Source of the DNA: Puccinellia tenuiflora
Taxonomy: Eukaryota > Streptophyta > Magnoliopsida > Poales > Poaceae
NCBI GenBank assembly: GCA_012064385.1
Contig: QRDG01000519.1
Span: 1,664,624-1,728,623 of the forward strand
DNA: 64,000 bases
Direction of reading: 5' to 3'
A model generated the notes under the pieces. That model did not search any database and was not told where the DNA came from. It saw nothing but the letters and a program-made list of their open reading frames with translations. The position numbers and the translations under genes were made by a program. This document shows, piece after piece, positions 51,925 to 63,714 of this stretch (positions within the stretch are counted from its first letter, which is position 1; each line of letters starts with the position of its first letter).

Positions 51925-52168
51925 TGTGTATCCTATACGATTGGTGGTTCCACGAAGATATTCGGGTTGTAAAGCTTCGAGTAAGCTACAGGAGCCTCCA
52001 TCTGAATTGTGGAGATAGCCCCAGGCAAATTGTACGAGTTTGGTCGACACCATCAAGCCTCATTAGTGGTTGGGTGTCTCCCTCACAGGATAGGCCCAAG
52101 GGAATAGGTGACCCATAGCAAAGCGATGACGGCGAGCACATAACCGACTTGCTTCAAGGGGTCCCTAT
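51925..52168 (+). mobile_element. Family A LTR, old copy, right part
   Basis: After the TGTGT duplication the sequence reads tgtgtatcctatacgattgg, then 'cgaagatattcgggttgtaaagcttcg', matching the family A LTR words that follow position 35720. It diverges and is cut by a MITE at 52169; the normal LTR end is not found. Confidence 0.65.
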
Positions 52169-52605
52169 GGAGAACGTATCCTATGAAATAGGTCAATTGA
52201 TGCACCCGGTGCATCAGGCTCTGGTTGACCACTTAAAATATTTTTTAAACATCAGAAAAAATGTATGAGTACTGAAATAATATAAATATACATCTTAAAA
52301 AAAATCAAATCTAAATGCGAAACACAACATCTACAGTAACAATAACAAATATATTATTAACTATGATAATGGGCCAAATCACAGTCCAACTTGCATTTTG
52401 GCATACCATTTATTGTCAGATTTATCTAGTTTATTTCTTGATCTATGTTATGGATTCCAATTTGAAATTTTGTGATATGTTAGATCTACGTATTATCTGT
52501 GTCCAAACATTTTTTTTCAGATTTTTTTGCAAACATTTTAAATGGTCACTCAAAATTGGGTGCACCAGGTGCACCAATTCGTTCGTTTCACAGGATACGT
52601 TCTCC
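52169..52605. mobile_element. MITE with GGAGAACGTATCC termini, 437 bp
   Basis: The left end is GGAGAACGTATCC and the right end its inverse GGATACGTTCTCC. The inverted match extends inward with differences to 'gatgcaccc' / 'gggtgcacc' and 'ggttgaccac' / 'tggtcac'. No coding content. I found no clear target duplication. Confidence 0.7.
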
Positions 52606-52926
52606 AAGTCTATGTTATGCTAAAAAAAGGTCAAGTCTATGTTGTGGAACTACAAAGTTTTGGAAGAGCTTGAATTGTTCCTTGTGAAGTCTATGAAAAT
52701 GTTCCATGTTCAAATTTTTAGATAAAAAGGGTTTTCAATTTGTTCTTTGAGTATTTTCAACGAAATTTTATTTATAGTTCATCTTCTTATGAAAGGGTCC
52801 TCTGATTTATTAACCATAATCAATAGCAGTACAAAGCTCAGAGAAATAATAAAATTACAATCAAGTCGGACCACCTAGCGATGCCTACATCAACGGAGCA
52901 AGCCGACATCGCGCCGTCGTCATTGT
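52606..52926. other. Unassigned sequence between MITE and LTR
   Basis: AT-rich with two copies of 'ggtcaagtctatgtt'-like words. No ORF or family recognised. Confidence 0.35.
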
Positions 52927-53679
52927 TGAAAGAGCATGGTTGCCCCCATGTGTGGTTTTGGCAATTAATGACAATCTCTATGGAGTAATATGTGTACTGA
53001 GCTATACTTGTAGGTTGTGTCCATTAGCTTGCTTGATCTCATATGTTGGAGTCAAGGCTAAAAGAAAAACATCATTTGTTGATCAAGGCTAAGTGTATCT
53101 CTCCACGGGCATTAATCAAGAGGAAGATCCTATGTTGCTCATGGAGGATGGCGTCTCTTGGTGTTCGTCATCAAGATAATAGCCAAGTGAAGTTATGCCG
53201 AAGTGTGCCTCTCCCATATTGGTGTATGGGGAAGAAATATGCGAGTCTTCACCAAGCGGAGCGCAATCAAGAAAGTGGTCCAACTTGAGTAGGTCAAGAT
53301 CGGCATCATCAAACCTCAAGTAGATTATGCGCAAGGCAAAGGTATGATCTTGATAGGTTTTCTATTTTACCGGTCTCATGATGTTAGTTGAGAGACCGGA
53401 TTTTAGGATAGATAGCCATACTATCAAGAGGGGCTCTCGAACGAGTATCTTGATCGTATCATCGTAGAGAGCTCAAACCTTTGCATTCTTGGCATCATCT
53501 TTATTAGTTATTATTTGGCTTTTATCCATGTGAGTGTTTAGTGCTTGTCATGCTCGTCATGACAAGCCCTACCACATCAAAAACGGAATTCATATGCTCC
53601 TTCTTTTGCGTTTTCGGTGTTGGAGGTTTTACCGGCTTGTCTTTTCTAAGAGAGGTCAAATTTTCTCCTTGTGACTTCT
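52927..53679 (+). mobile_element. Family A LTR, left part, interrupted by a complete family A element
   Basis: It starts TGAAAGAGCATGG and runs to 'gtgacttc', where the complete element at 53680 is inserted. It continues at 63715. The orientation is the same as the insert. Confidence 0.8.
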
Positions 53680-55896
53680 GAAAGTGCATGGTTGCCCCCA
53701 TGTGTGGTTTTGGTAATTAATGACAATCTCTATGGACTAATGTTTGTATTGAGCTATATTTGTAGATGTGTCCATTTGCATTGCTTGATCTCCATTTGTT
53801 GGAGTCAAGGCTAAGGGAAGAAAAGTATGTGTTGATCAAGGCTAAGTGCATGTTGATCAACTCTCAAGTCTAAGTGAAGATATGCCGAAGAAGTGCTACT
53901 CCCATATTGGTGTATGGGGGAGCAACATGTGAATCTTCACCAAGCAAAGCGCAATCAAGAAAGGTGGTGCATCTTGAGGAGATGAAGATCGTCTTCTTCG
54001 ACCTCAAGTGGATTTATGCGCAAGGCAAAGGTATGATCTTTATAGGGTTTCTATTTTACCGGTCTCATGATGTTAGTGAGAGACCGGATTATAGGATAGT
54101 TAACCGTACTATCAAGAGGGGCTCTCAACCGAATATCTTGATCGTATCGTAGTAGAGAGAACAAACCTTTGCATCTTTGCAATCATCTTTCTTCGTTGTT
54201 ATTTGTCTTTTATCCATGTGAGAATTTAGAACTTGTGTTCATCTCCATACCAAGCTCTAGTTCATCAAAAACGGATTTCATGAATATCTTCTTGCGTTTT
54301 TGATATTGGAGGTTTTACCGGTTTGTCTCTTCTAAGAGAGGTCAAACTCTCTCCTTATGATTTCCTCCTCACATGATGGACTATTATGTGTATATGCATG
54401 ATCTTGTAGGGCTTGTGATTATCTTTGAAACAAGCCCAATATCATAGAAAACGGAGTCTTGATGAAAAACTTGTTGGTTTTTTATGTTGGAGAATTTACC
54501 AGTTGTTCCTTTTTAGAGAAGGTTTACCTTTCTACATTTGGTTTTATTCTCCATTGTAGGACTATGATGTTTCTCTGCATGATCTTGTAGAGCTCTTCGT
54601 TGCGGTTCCAACGAGCCCAAGATCATCGAAATCGGAGTCCGGGTGAAAAAGTTATTGCAGTTTTCGTTTTGCTGTTTTTGCTGTTTTTGCAGTTTTTCTG
54701 TAGGCCGGAGTCTCCGGTCTGAAACTTTGTTTTTTCGTCGAACGGGTGGCACGGCTCTGTTGCCCTGCCGGAGACACCCCGGAATGACTCCGGATTCTCC
54801 GGTTTGGGCCGGAGTCTCCGGCCTGGGCAGACCGGAGTCTCCGGGGTAAGTTTCCAGCAACGGCTCTTTTTCGTGGGGACCTATAAAAGGCCCCCTTCTT
54901 CCCCAAATTGACCAGAGCTTCTTATCACGTCTTTACCCCCCATTGTTGACCTCTTGAAGCTTGGTTTTCTCTCTATTCCTCCATGATTCTTGCCTCAAAT
55001 TAGAGGGAAAAGAGAGAGCAGATCTAGATCCACATTTCCACCAATCCATCTCTCCTCTAAGTGAGGGGAACCCTTTGGATCTAGATCTTGGAGATTCATT
55101 TGTTGAGTTCTTATTTGTTCTTCCTCTCTTCTCCCCCCATAAGCATTACTTGCTTTTGGTGGGATTTGGGAGTGAAGGATTTGAGCACTTCTTGTGTTCT
55201 TGCCATTGCATTTGTTGCATAGGTTTGTGCTCTCCACGAGGACTCGTGGAAGATTAAAGTTGAGAAGCTTGTTACTCTTGGGTGCATTGTGTTACCAATA
55301 GCTTTGTGCCTCTTGGGTGCATTGTGTACCCTAGACGATTGGAGGATTCGCGAAGACTTCGAGTTGTGAAGCTTCGGGAAGATTTGGGAGCCCCCAATTG
55401 AGTTGTGGATGTGTGCCCCAAGAAAGTTGTAAAGGCTCTGAATTCTGCCTCGAATGATTCCGATAGTGGAAGGTGAACCAAACCCTTGGGTGCGGTTCAT
55501 CGGAGAATAGGGTGAGGCCTTTGTGGCATCTTGAGTAGGCCTCTTGTGGCGAGCTCACACCCCTCCAACGATACGTACTCCCTTAACAAGGAGGAACTCG
55601 GGAATACATCCCCGTCTCCGCATGCCTCGGTTATCTCTATACCCGAGCTTTTACTTATGCAATTTACATTGTGATAGCCTTCGTGCTTGAAGTTATATAT
55701 CTTGCTATCACCTTATTGCTTGCTTTTCTTAGCATAAGTTGTTGGTGCACATAGGTGAGCCTAGTAATTAGGTTGTTGGCTTGTTAATTTAAACACATAG
55801 TTTTATTCCGCAATTATCAAGCCTTTAAATAGAAAAAGTTTTAATCGCCTATTCACCCCCCCTCTAGGCGACATCTAGTCATAGTCTGTTCTTTCA
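53680..55896 (+). repeat. 5' LTR, 2217 bp
   Basis: TGAAAGTGCATGG to GTTCTTTCA. A CTATAAAAGG box lies near 54882. Near 54700-54845 the word ccggagtctccgg is repeated several times. It is about 98 percent like the 3' LTR by eye, apart from one length difference near 54785. Confidence 0.9.
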
Positions 55897-55898
55897 AT

Positions 55899-55910
55899 TG
55901 CTATCAGAGC
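55899..55910 (+). other. Primer-binding site, initiator tRNA-Met type
   Basis: TGCTATCAGAGC two bases after the LTR, one mismatch from the plant consensus TGGTATCAGAGC complementary to the tRNA-Met 3' end. Confidence 0.75.
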
Positions 55911-55950
55911 CTCGTCTCTCTTGTTTGGCTTTACCTCCTAGAGAGTAAAG

Positions 55951-58151
55951 ATGTCGTTTAGAGGATTAGTGCACGATTCCATGTTTATATTCAATGGCAC
56001 AAATTTTAATGTTTGGAAAACTCATCTGCTTAGTCACTTACGGGTCTTGGACCCCAATATTGAGCGTATCTTAGATATAGGTTTTTATCCTCCAAAGGAT
56101 TACAAAAGTACGACTTTAGAGGATGAGAAAAACTTATATCTAGATGCTCTAGCTTCTAATGAGTTTTGCAAATTTGTGAGTGTTGTAGTTTTCGAGTCAA
56201 TCATGCCTCTCCGAGATGCTCATGAGCTTTGGACAAAGCTTCAAGATAAATATGGAGTGTCCAACTCTATTGAGGATGATTGCTCTCCCTCCACCTCCGG
56301 CCGTGACGAGTTCTCGTCTTCGTCTACTTCACCAAAATGTGGTAAGCCACAAACCAATGTAATGGTGAGTAGTGATAGGTTTTGCAATATTGATAGTGAG
56401 CTCATTTTTGATGATCTTTTATCTCTATCTTGTTGTAATGCTTCATCTTTGGACTTAAACTCTACTAGCACTCCAAATGTCATACATGCTAGTGTTGATA
56501 GTCCTTGCATATCATCCAAAAATTGCTTAGACAAATCTCTTGATGATATGGTTGCTTTATCTTGTTGCCATGATAAAAATGCTTGTGTTCCCTCTAACTC
56601 TTGCATGAATAATAATGTAGAGGAAACCCAATTTGCTATGCAACATGATGTGAACTTGAGTAGTTCAAAAATTAATTGTCCTTCTTCATCAACCATGTTG
56701 TGCCTTATGGCTAAATCTTCTACTAGTGATGATAGTAATAATGATAATAATGATGAAGAAGATGATGTGGAAAATGTTAATGCTCTCCTTCAAAATAAAG
56801 GTCTAATGATTCTTAAAGCCCTTCCTAAAAATAAAAATGCTCAAGCTATCCTATTTGAAATTATGGAAATGCTAATTGAGCGCGGGAAAACTATTGAGGC
56901 TTTGGAAGCTAGCCTTGAAGAAAAGGGTAAGATTGAAATAGATGATGCTATGGAGAAGGCATCATTAGAAGATGCTCTTGAGGAAGAGCAAGAGACTCGG
57001 GATTCTCTTGAGGAGAAACTAGAATCTATTGAGGAGTCTCATAATGAAATTATTGCTAAAATCATTAAAGAACGTGACCATGCTCATGCAAAATATAAAG
57101 TGTTTAAAATAGAAAATGCTAGATTGAATAATGAGTTTGTCATGTTGTCTTCTTCCATTTCTAATGCTAATGATGCTTGTGCTACTAACTCCACTTCTTG
57201 TGAAGCATCTACTTTGAAGGAGAATGTTGAGATAAGGGCTCAACTTGAGTTGCTAACTAGCAAGTATAGGAAGTTGGAAGAAAGTCATAAAAAGCTATCT
57301 AGCTCTAATGATGATCTTCTAGCATCCTATGCTTGTCTAAAGTTAGCTCATGGGGCCATCACTACAAAGGTAACATCTTGTGAGCCTCATGTGGACAATA
57401 ACACAACTTTAAAAAAAATGCTATATTGCCATGTGCTAGTCCTAGTAGTTCATCCACTCGTAATATTGGCACATCTTGTGATGAATTACTTGCTTTGCCT
57501 TTTTGCTCTAACAATGATGCATCTACCTCCTCTAGTACTTGTGTTGTCACTAACCATGTAGAGAAAAGAGGAGAGCTCAAGGCCCAAGTCACTTCTTTGA
57601 AGAAAGGCTTGGAAAAGCGTCATGAGGGGAAGAGGGCACTTGACAACATGTTGAGTGTGCAACAATCCCCAAATGACAAGAGTGGACTTGGATTCAACTC
57701 CAACATCATTTTCTTCAAGTGCAAGGTTGAAGGGCACCATGTTCGGGATTGCCCAATGAAGAAGAAGCCTCTTAGTGAGAAGCAACAAGGGAAGAGGCCT
57801 CTTGTTCAATCTCGTGCTCAACCACGAGTTGAACAACGGCCACCTCCTAAGAAGACTCAAGCCAATGCTCCTCAAGTTAAGGAGCCTAGGAAGAAGAAAG
57901 AGAAGAGTCGGTGTTGCTACCTTTGCCGTGGCAAAGGTCATTTTGCTTCTTCATGCTCTAACGGTACCTCATCCAACCATATCATAATTGATGATGTTTA
58001 TTCTCTTGGGAAGGATAGAGTTGGCAATGTGTTTGCCAAATTTATGGGAGCTCAAAGTGGTGTCAAGAAAAGCACCATTTGGGTTCCCAAGCCTATTGTG
58101 ACTAACCTCTTAGGACCCAACTTGGTTGGGGACCAACAAGCTTCAACTTGA
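55951..58151 (+). CDS. Gag protein with CCHC zinc knuckle, split by one frame change
   Basis: ATG 55951 starts MSFRGLVHDSMFIFNGTNFN. The first part resembles Copia-type gag (UBN2/DUF4219): NVWKTHLLSHL and AHELWTKLQDKYG. Then follow a Ser/Cys/Asp-rich stretch, an acidic run (DDSNNDNNDEEDD) and a long coiled coil (about 56860-57330). At 57408-57418 (TTTAAAAAAAA) the frame changes by -1; read on, it gives NAILPCASPSSSS, a second helix and KSRCCYLCRGKGHFASSC, an intact C-x2-C-x4-H-x4-C knuckle, ending TGA 58149. A first knuckle (FKCKVEGHHVRDC) lacks its first Cys. The change may be an indel or a -1 frameshift signal. Without it the protein stops at 57561 and lacks the knuckle. Confidence 0.8.
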
Positions 58152-61100
58152 TCAATAGGTGTTGGTGGAGAACATTGGTGACTTGGTTATCTTTGAAGAA
58201 TTAAGGGATCTTCATGGTTATATTTCCTCAAGCCAAGTCAATTGGAATATATTGCTCTATCTCATATCCAATGCTTCCTCCTTGCGGTAACTTGTATTTA
58301 ATTCATATATACATTGAAAGTTGCTTGCTCCCTTGCATGTGTTAGTTTTGTTCCTAGCATGTGCTTGTATATGATATGCTACTTTCCTACTTGTCTTGTT
58401 ATTCAAGGTTGTGTATGATAGTTGTGTATCATGTATGTGTAACTTGTGTGTTGAGCTTTATTGGATCTTGTGTTGATTTCAATTGGCTCTTTTGAGATAT
58501 TAATGGACTATCCCATTTTGGGGGAGTGATGTGCTTTGTGCACTTCACAAACCTAAAAATGTGTGTACATGAGGCACACCACCTAGTATTGATATTTCAT
58601 ATTATCTAGTTACTATGTGGTATGTCATATTCATGAGAAATTTAAATTCTACAATGTCCATTAATTTCTCTAGTTGTTTTATTTGCCTCTTTCTTGGACA
58701 AAATGATCTATCACATTATGGGGGAGTAATAAGCTATGTGCATATTACAATCTCATAAAAATGTGAACATTTGAGGTTTGCCACTGAGATTTGATATTAT
58801 GAGTTATCTCATTCCTATGTGGCATGTTGGCTCGAACAAGTTCCAATTTTCTTTTTGGTTATCCTTTGGATCTTGTTTGTGTGAGTTTGCTTGGTGTGGT
58901 TTTTCTATAATATGCACTTCCATATATTATTTGAGAAACCATTTGTTTCATATTATTCTAACCATGACTTTGTCGGTTGGTTCGAATAGTTGAAACTACC
59001 AACAAATCTTTTTCAAAATATGGTGTCTTATTTCTTATCTCTTGCCATATGCTTGTTTGTTGTGAAGTTGGTCTTGAACATCATTCCTATATACCACCGA
59101 GAAATTTCTCTATATACTCCTTGTCCATGACAAGTGATACTAGTAATTGTGGTGGATTTTGTAGACCATCTTCATAATGGCTCTTGCGTTGAATTGACTT
59201 ATTTATTGCCTTCTATGCCTCTTGCGTGGATCCTATTTTTCAATTGGTAGTGTTTAGTGTTGTAAATAAAATATGGAGAGTAATGATCCCTTGTGCATGC
59301 ATTTTGTATTCAAATGCAAATATCAAAGATAATACATGAATCTTGGGGGAGCATTCCTTTTTTTATTTAGAACACTATCCTATCTATCAATATTTGATCC
59401 TTTCAATTGGCATTTGATTCTTTATCTTATGTTTTGGTACCTTCAATTGGTATTAATTGGAATTTAATATCTCCTCAATAGATATTTGTTTCAATTGATA
59501 TTTATTGTGGGAGTTTTGATACCTTATTGCTTTATCTTACTTTACTTGATTCCGGTCAAGTATTATCCTTTTCTTGGTATCTTTTCTCCTAGTGGTATCT
59601 TATTTTCAATTGGTGTCTTATCGATCATTTGTTGTGTTGATTCGATTCCTTTTGATATCACACTTCATGTGTTGATGTGTTTTGGAATCAATCATTTGTT
59701 GATTTGATTTTTCCTCAATCATGTGTTGATTTGGATTTTGATATAATTTGGACAACCTTTTTGTGTCACACTTTGGTGTGCTCCCTTCTTGGTTTACTTG
59801 GTGTTTTCGTCCAAGTTATGTCTCGTTCGGTTCTAGAAAGCCTTTGCATGCTCGGTTACTAATTTATATTATTTTAGCATGCTTATCTTTCTTGATCCAA
59901 TATATAGGGTATACTCCATCGAATCCTAAATCGGCTAAGATGTGCAGGAAATTCAATTTCATATCTATATGCACATATTTATGTGGAGTATGTCCTATAT
60001 ATTGTAGTTTATCTAACTACTATGGGACCCAATGAGTTTGGGAACCATTTTGTACTCTAATTTTGTTTTAGGTACAATGGAGATGCATTGGATGCTTGCC
60101 TCATTCATAAGGAAGGTGTTCTCACCGTGAGATTATAAGAGTCAAGCTATGATGATTGCCCAAGTCTCATCTTCTTCATCACCAATGTCATATCGGTAAC
60201 AAGTATCTTTCCCATGCATACCTTTCTAGTCTCAACCTTGTGTAGGTTGCTTCTTGGCGTGTTAGCTTTTATGTGCAATTGTTGTGGTTTTGGCTTATTT
60301 CCTTCACGTGGTATATCTTTGTGATATTTGTGATGAAATTGCAAAAACCTTTCCTTCAATTGGTATTATTTGTTTGTGATACTTGTTGCCTATCTCAAAG
60401 CATCTTCACTATCTCTTGTTCCCTTAGTGATATGTGTAATGCATTTGATATATTTGAAGTTCATTTATATACAATGAGATAAATTTGAGCTATGTGCTAT
60501 GCTTTTAAGCAATAATCTCGTTTGTATATTCATGACTTCCCTTTTGGATACCGTGGTCTCCACTTTATCAACCATCTCATATGTGCAAGCTTTGTGGATG
60601 TATATCATCAACGATTTGTCTACTTAGAAACCTATACATATGAGAGAGGTCACCTTTTAGCTGGTATCCTATTGCTTTTGAGATACCTTGTTTTTATCTA
60701 TAATTCCTTGGTGGCTCCAATTTTATCTCATGAGGGCTTGTCTCTTTGTTTATTGGTATCTTTACACACTCATGTTTTTGTTGAGGATCTTTTACTTCAT
60801 GCTTACCATGGTGAGTATGTTGTTTTATTGGCTAAATGCTCTCACTAGCTTTTGGCATTTTCAATTGGTTTTAGTTTCCAATTGGTATCCCTAAGCTTGT
60901 GAACATACCTTTAAAGATCTTCCGTTTGTCTTGGGTGGGCCTATCTTATGTTGATCTTTTGAAAATTGGTATCTCCTTATGGCTCAACCATATCTTTGGT
61001 GCAAGTGCGATGATTTGCTTTTGGCTTTATGCACTCTTGCACGTGTTGAGTGTTCTAGATGATTTTGGTGGAGCGAGGATGTCATTTTTGTGCGCTTCTC

Positions 61101-61523
61101 CATAGTGCATGAACATTGGGGAGCTTCTCCGTTTTTATTTAGAACTCTCGCTTTGGATCTTTTCGATTGCTTTTCTCCTTTGTGGAGGTGTTTATAATGA
61201 CTTCATCCTTTTGCAATCTTTGGATCCTCAATATAGTTTGATTTCCTCTCATTATTCATCAATGAATAAGTGCATTTGATTTCACTCATATCTTGAGAAA
61301 TGCACAGTTTATAGAGGAACTCATATTATATTGGCTCTCTAAAGTTTTCTTCCCATTTTGGCAATCGATGCCAATGGGGGAGAAGTTTAGAGGGTTTAGG
61401 GAATTTGGGTTTTATGCTTTTGTTGCATTTGCCTTTAATGCGCTTGCATCCTTGCTTGTTTGTCTTGCAAGGATGCTTTATTCATTATATAAACCCTCTT
61501 ATAAGGGATTGTCATCAATTACC
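58152..61523 (+). other. Non-coding internal region of the family A element
   Basis: 3.4 kb of AT-rich sequence without domain-bearing ORFs; short open pieces are hydrophobic by composition only. The word 'caattggtat' or close variants recurs (58494, 59350-59510, 59600, 60360, 60870), as does 'gggggag' (58520, 58720, 59345, 61375, 61530). Gag-pol enzymes expected here are absent. Confidence 0.6.
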
Positions 61524-61537
61524 AAAATGGGGGAGAT
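61524..61537 (+). other. Polypurine tract
   Basis: AAAATGGGGGAGAT directly before the 3' LTR start TGAAAG at 61538. Confidence 0.75.
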
Positions 61538-63714
61538 TGAAAGTTCATGGTTGCCCCCATGTGTGGTTTTGGTAATTAATGACAATCTCTATGGACTAAT
61601 GTTTGTATTGAGCTATATTTGTAGGTGTGTCCATTTGCATTGCTTGATCTCCATTTGTTGGAGTCAAGGCTAAGGGAAGAAAAGTATGTGTTGATCAAGG
61701 CTAAGTGCGTGTTGATCAACTCTCAAGTCCAAGTGAAGATATGCCGAAGAAGTGCTACTCCCATATTGGTGTATGGGGGAGCAACATGTGAATCTTCACC
61801 AAGCAAAGCGCAATCAAGAAAGGTGGTGCGTCTTGAGGAGATGAAGATCGTCTTCTTCGACCTCAAGTGGATTTATGCGCAAGGCAAAGGTATGATCTTG
61901 ATAGGGTTTCTATTTTACCGGTCTCATGATGTTAGTGAGAGACCGGATTATAGGATAGTTAACCGTACTATCAAGAGGGGCTCTCGACCGAATATCTTGA
62001 TCGTATCGTAGTAGAGAGCACAAACCTTTGCATCTTTGCAATCATCTTTCTTGGTTGTTATTTGGCTTTTATCCATGTGAGAATTTAGAGCTTGTGTTCA
62101 TCTCCATACCAAGCTTTAGTTCATCAAAAACGGATTTCATGAATATCTTCTTGCGTTTTTGATATTGGAGGTTTTACCGGTTTGTCTCTTCTAAGAGAGG
62201 TCAAACTCTCTCCTTATGATTTCCTCCTCACATGATGGACTATGATGTGTATATGCATGATCTTGTAGGGCTTGTGATTATCTTTGAAACAAGCCCACTA
62301 TCATAGAAAACGGAGTCTTGATGAAAAACTTGTTGGTTTTTTATGTTGGAGAATTTACCGGTTGTTCCTTTTTAGAGAAAGTTTACCTTTCTACATTTGG
62401 TTTTATTCTCCATTGTAGGACTATGATGTTTCTCTGCATGATCTTGTAGAGCTCTTCGTTGCGGTTCCAACGAGCCCAAGATCATCGAAATCGGAGTCCG
62501 GGTGAAAAAGTTATTGCAGTTTTCGTTTTGCTGTTTTTGCAGTTTTTCTGTAGGCCGGAGTCTCCGGTCTGAAACTTTGTTTTTTCGTCGAACGGGTGGC
62601 GCGGCTCTGTTGCCCTGCCGGAGACACCCCGGAATGACCCCGGAGTCTCCGGCCTGGGCAGACTGGAGTCTCCGGGGTAAGTTTCCTGCAACGGCTCTTT
62701 TTCGTGGGGACCTATAAAAGGCCCCCTTCTCCCCCAAAGTGACCAGAGCTTCTTATCACGTCTTTACCCCCCATTGTTGACCTCTTGAAGCTTGGTTTTC
62801 TCTCTATTCCTCCATGATTCTTGCCTCAAATTAGAGGGAAAAGAGAGAGGAGATCTAGATTTACATTTTCACCAATCCATCTCTCCTCTAAGTGAGGGGA
62901 ACCCTTTGGATCTAGATCTTGGAGATTCATTTGTTGAGTTCTTCTTTGTTCTTCCTCTCTTCTCCCCCCATAAGCATTAGTTGCTTTTGGTGGGATTTGG
63001 GAGTGAAGGATTTGAGCACTTCTTGTGTTCTTGCCATTGCATTTGTTGCATAGGTTTGTGCTCTCCATGAGATTAAAGTTGAGAAGCTTGTTACTCTTGG
63101 GTGCATTGTGTTCCCAAGAGCTTTGTGCCTCTTGGGTGCATTGTGTACCCTAGACGGTTGGAGGATTCGCAAAGACTTCGAGTTGTGAAGCTTCGGGAAG
63201 ATTTGGGAGCCCCCAATTGAGTTGTGGGTGTGTGCCCCAAGAAAGTTGTAAAGGCTCCGGATTCCGCCTCGAAGGATTCCGATAGTGGAAGGTGAACCAA
63301 ACCCTTGGGTGCGGTTCATCGGATAATAGGGTGAGGCCTTTGTGGCATCTTGAGTAGGCCTCTTGTGGCGAGCTCACACCCCTCCAACGAGACGTACTCT
63401 CTTAACAAGGAGGAACTCCGGAATACATCCTCGTCTCCGCGTGCCTCGGTTATCTCTATACCCGAGCTTTTACTTATGCAATTTACATTGTGATAGCCTT
63501 CGTGCTTGAAGTTATATATCTTGCTATCACCTTGTTGCTTGCTTTGCTTAGCATAAGTTGTTGGTGCACATAGGTGAGCCTAGTAATTAGGTTGTTGGCT
63601 TGTTAATTTAAACACATAGTTTTATTCCGCAATTATCAAGCCTTTAAATAGAAAAAGTTTTAATCGCCTATTCACCCCCCTCTAGGCGACATCTAGGCAT
63701 AGTTTGTTCTTTCA
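61538..63714 (+). repeat. 3' LTR, 2177 bp
   Basis: TGAAAGTTCATGG to GTTCTTTCA. It is 40 bases shorter than the 5' LTR, mainly through loss of about 35 bases between repeated ccggagtctccgg words near 62640 and about 12 bases near 63068. Confidence 0.9.

Larger units (their letters stand above)
53680..63714 (+). mobile_element. Complete family A LTR retrotransposon, 10,035 bp, gag only
   Basis: It has a 5' LTR (53680-55896), a primer-binding site, gag (55951-58151), long non-coding sequence, a polypurine tract and a 3' LTR (61538-63714). The 5-bp duplication ACTTC lies at 53675-53679 and 63715-63719. No protease, integrase, RT or RNase H motif is visible in any frame of the internal region, so the element depends on another for replication. 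Confidence 0.88.

Noticed and set aside
52169..52605. Same family as the foldback at 27376
   Set aside because: Both have ggtgcacc-like words, but the termini and arm sequences differ.
58778..61673. Several hydrophobic ORFs that look like membrane proteins
   Set aside because: T-rich composition gives Leu/Phe/Ile; no shared domain, start context or conservation visible.
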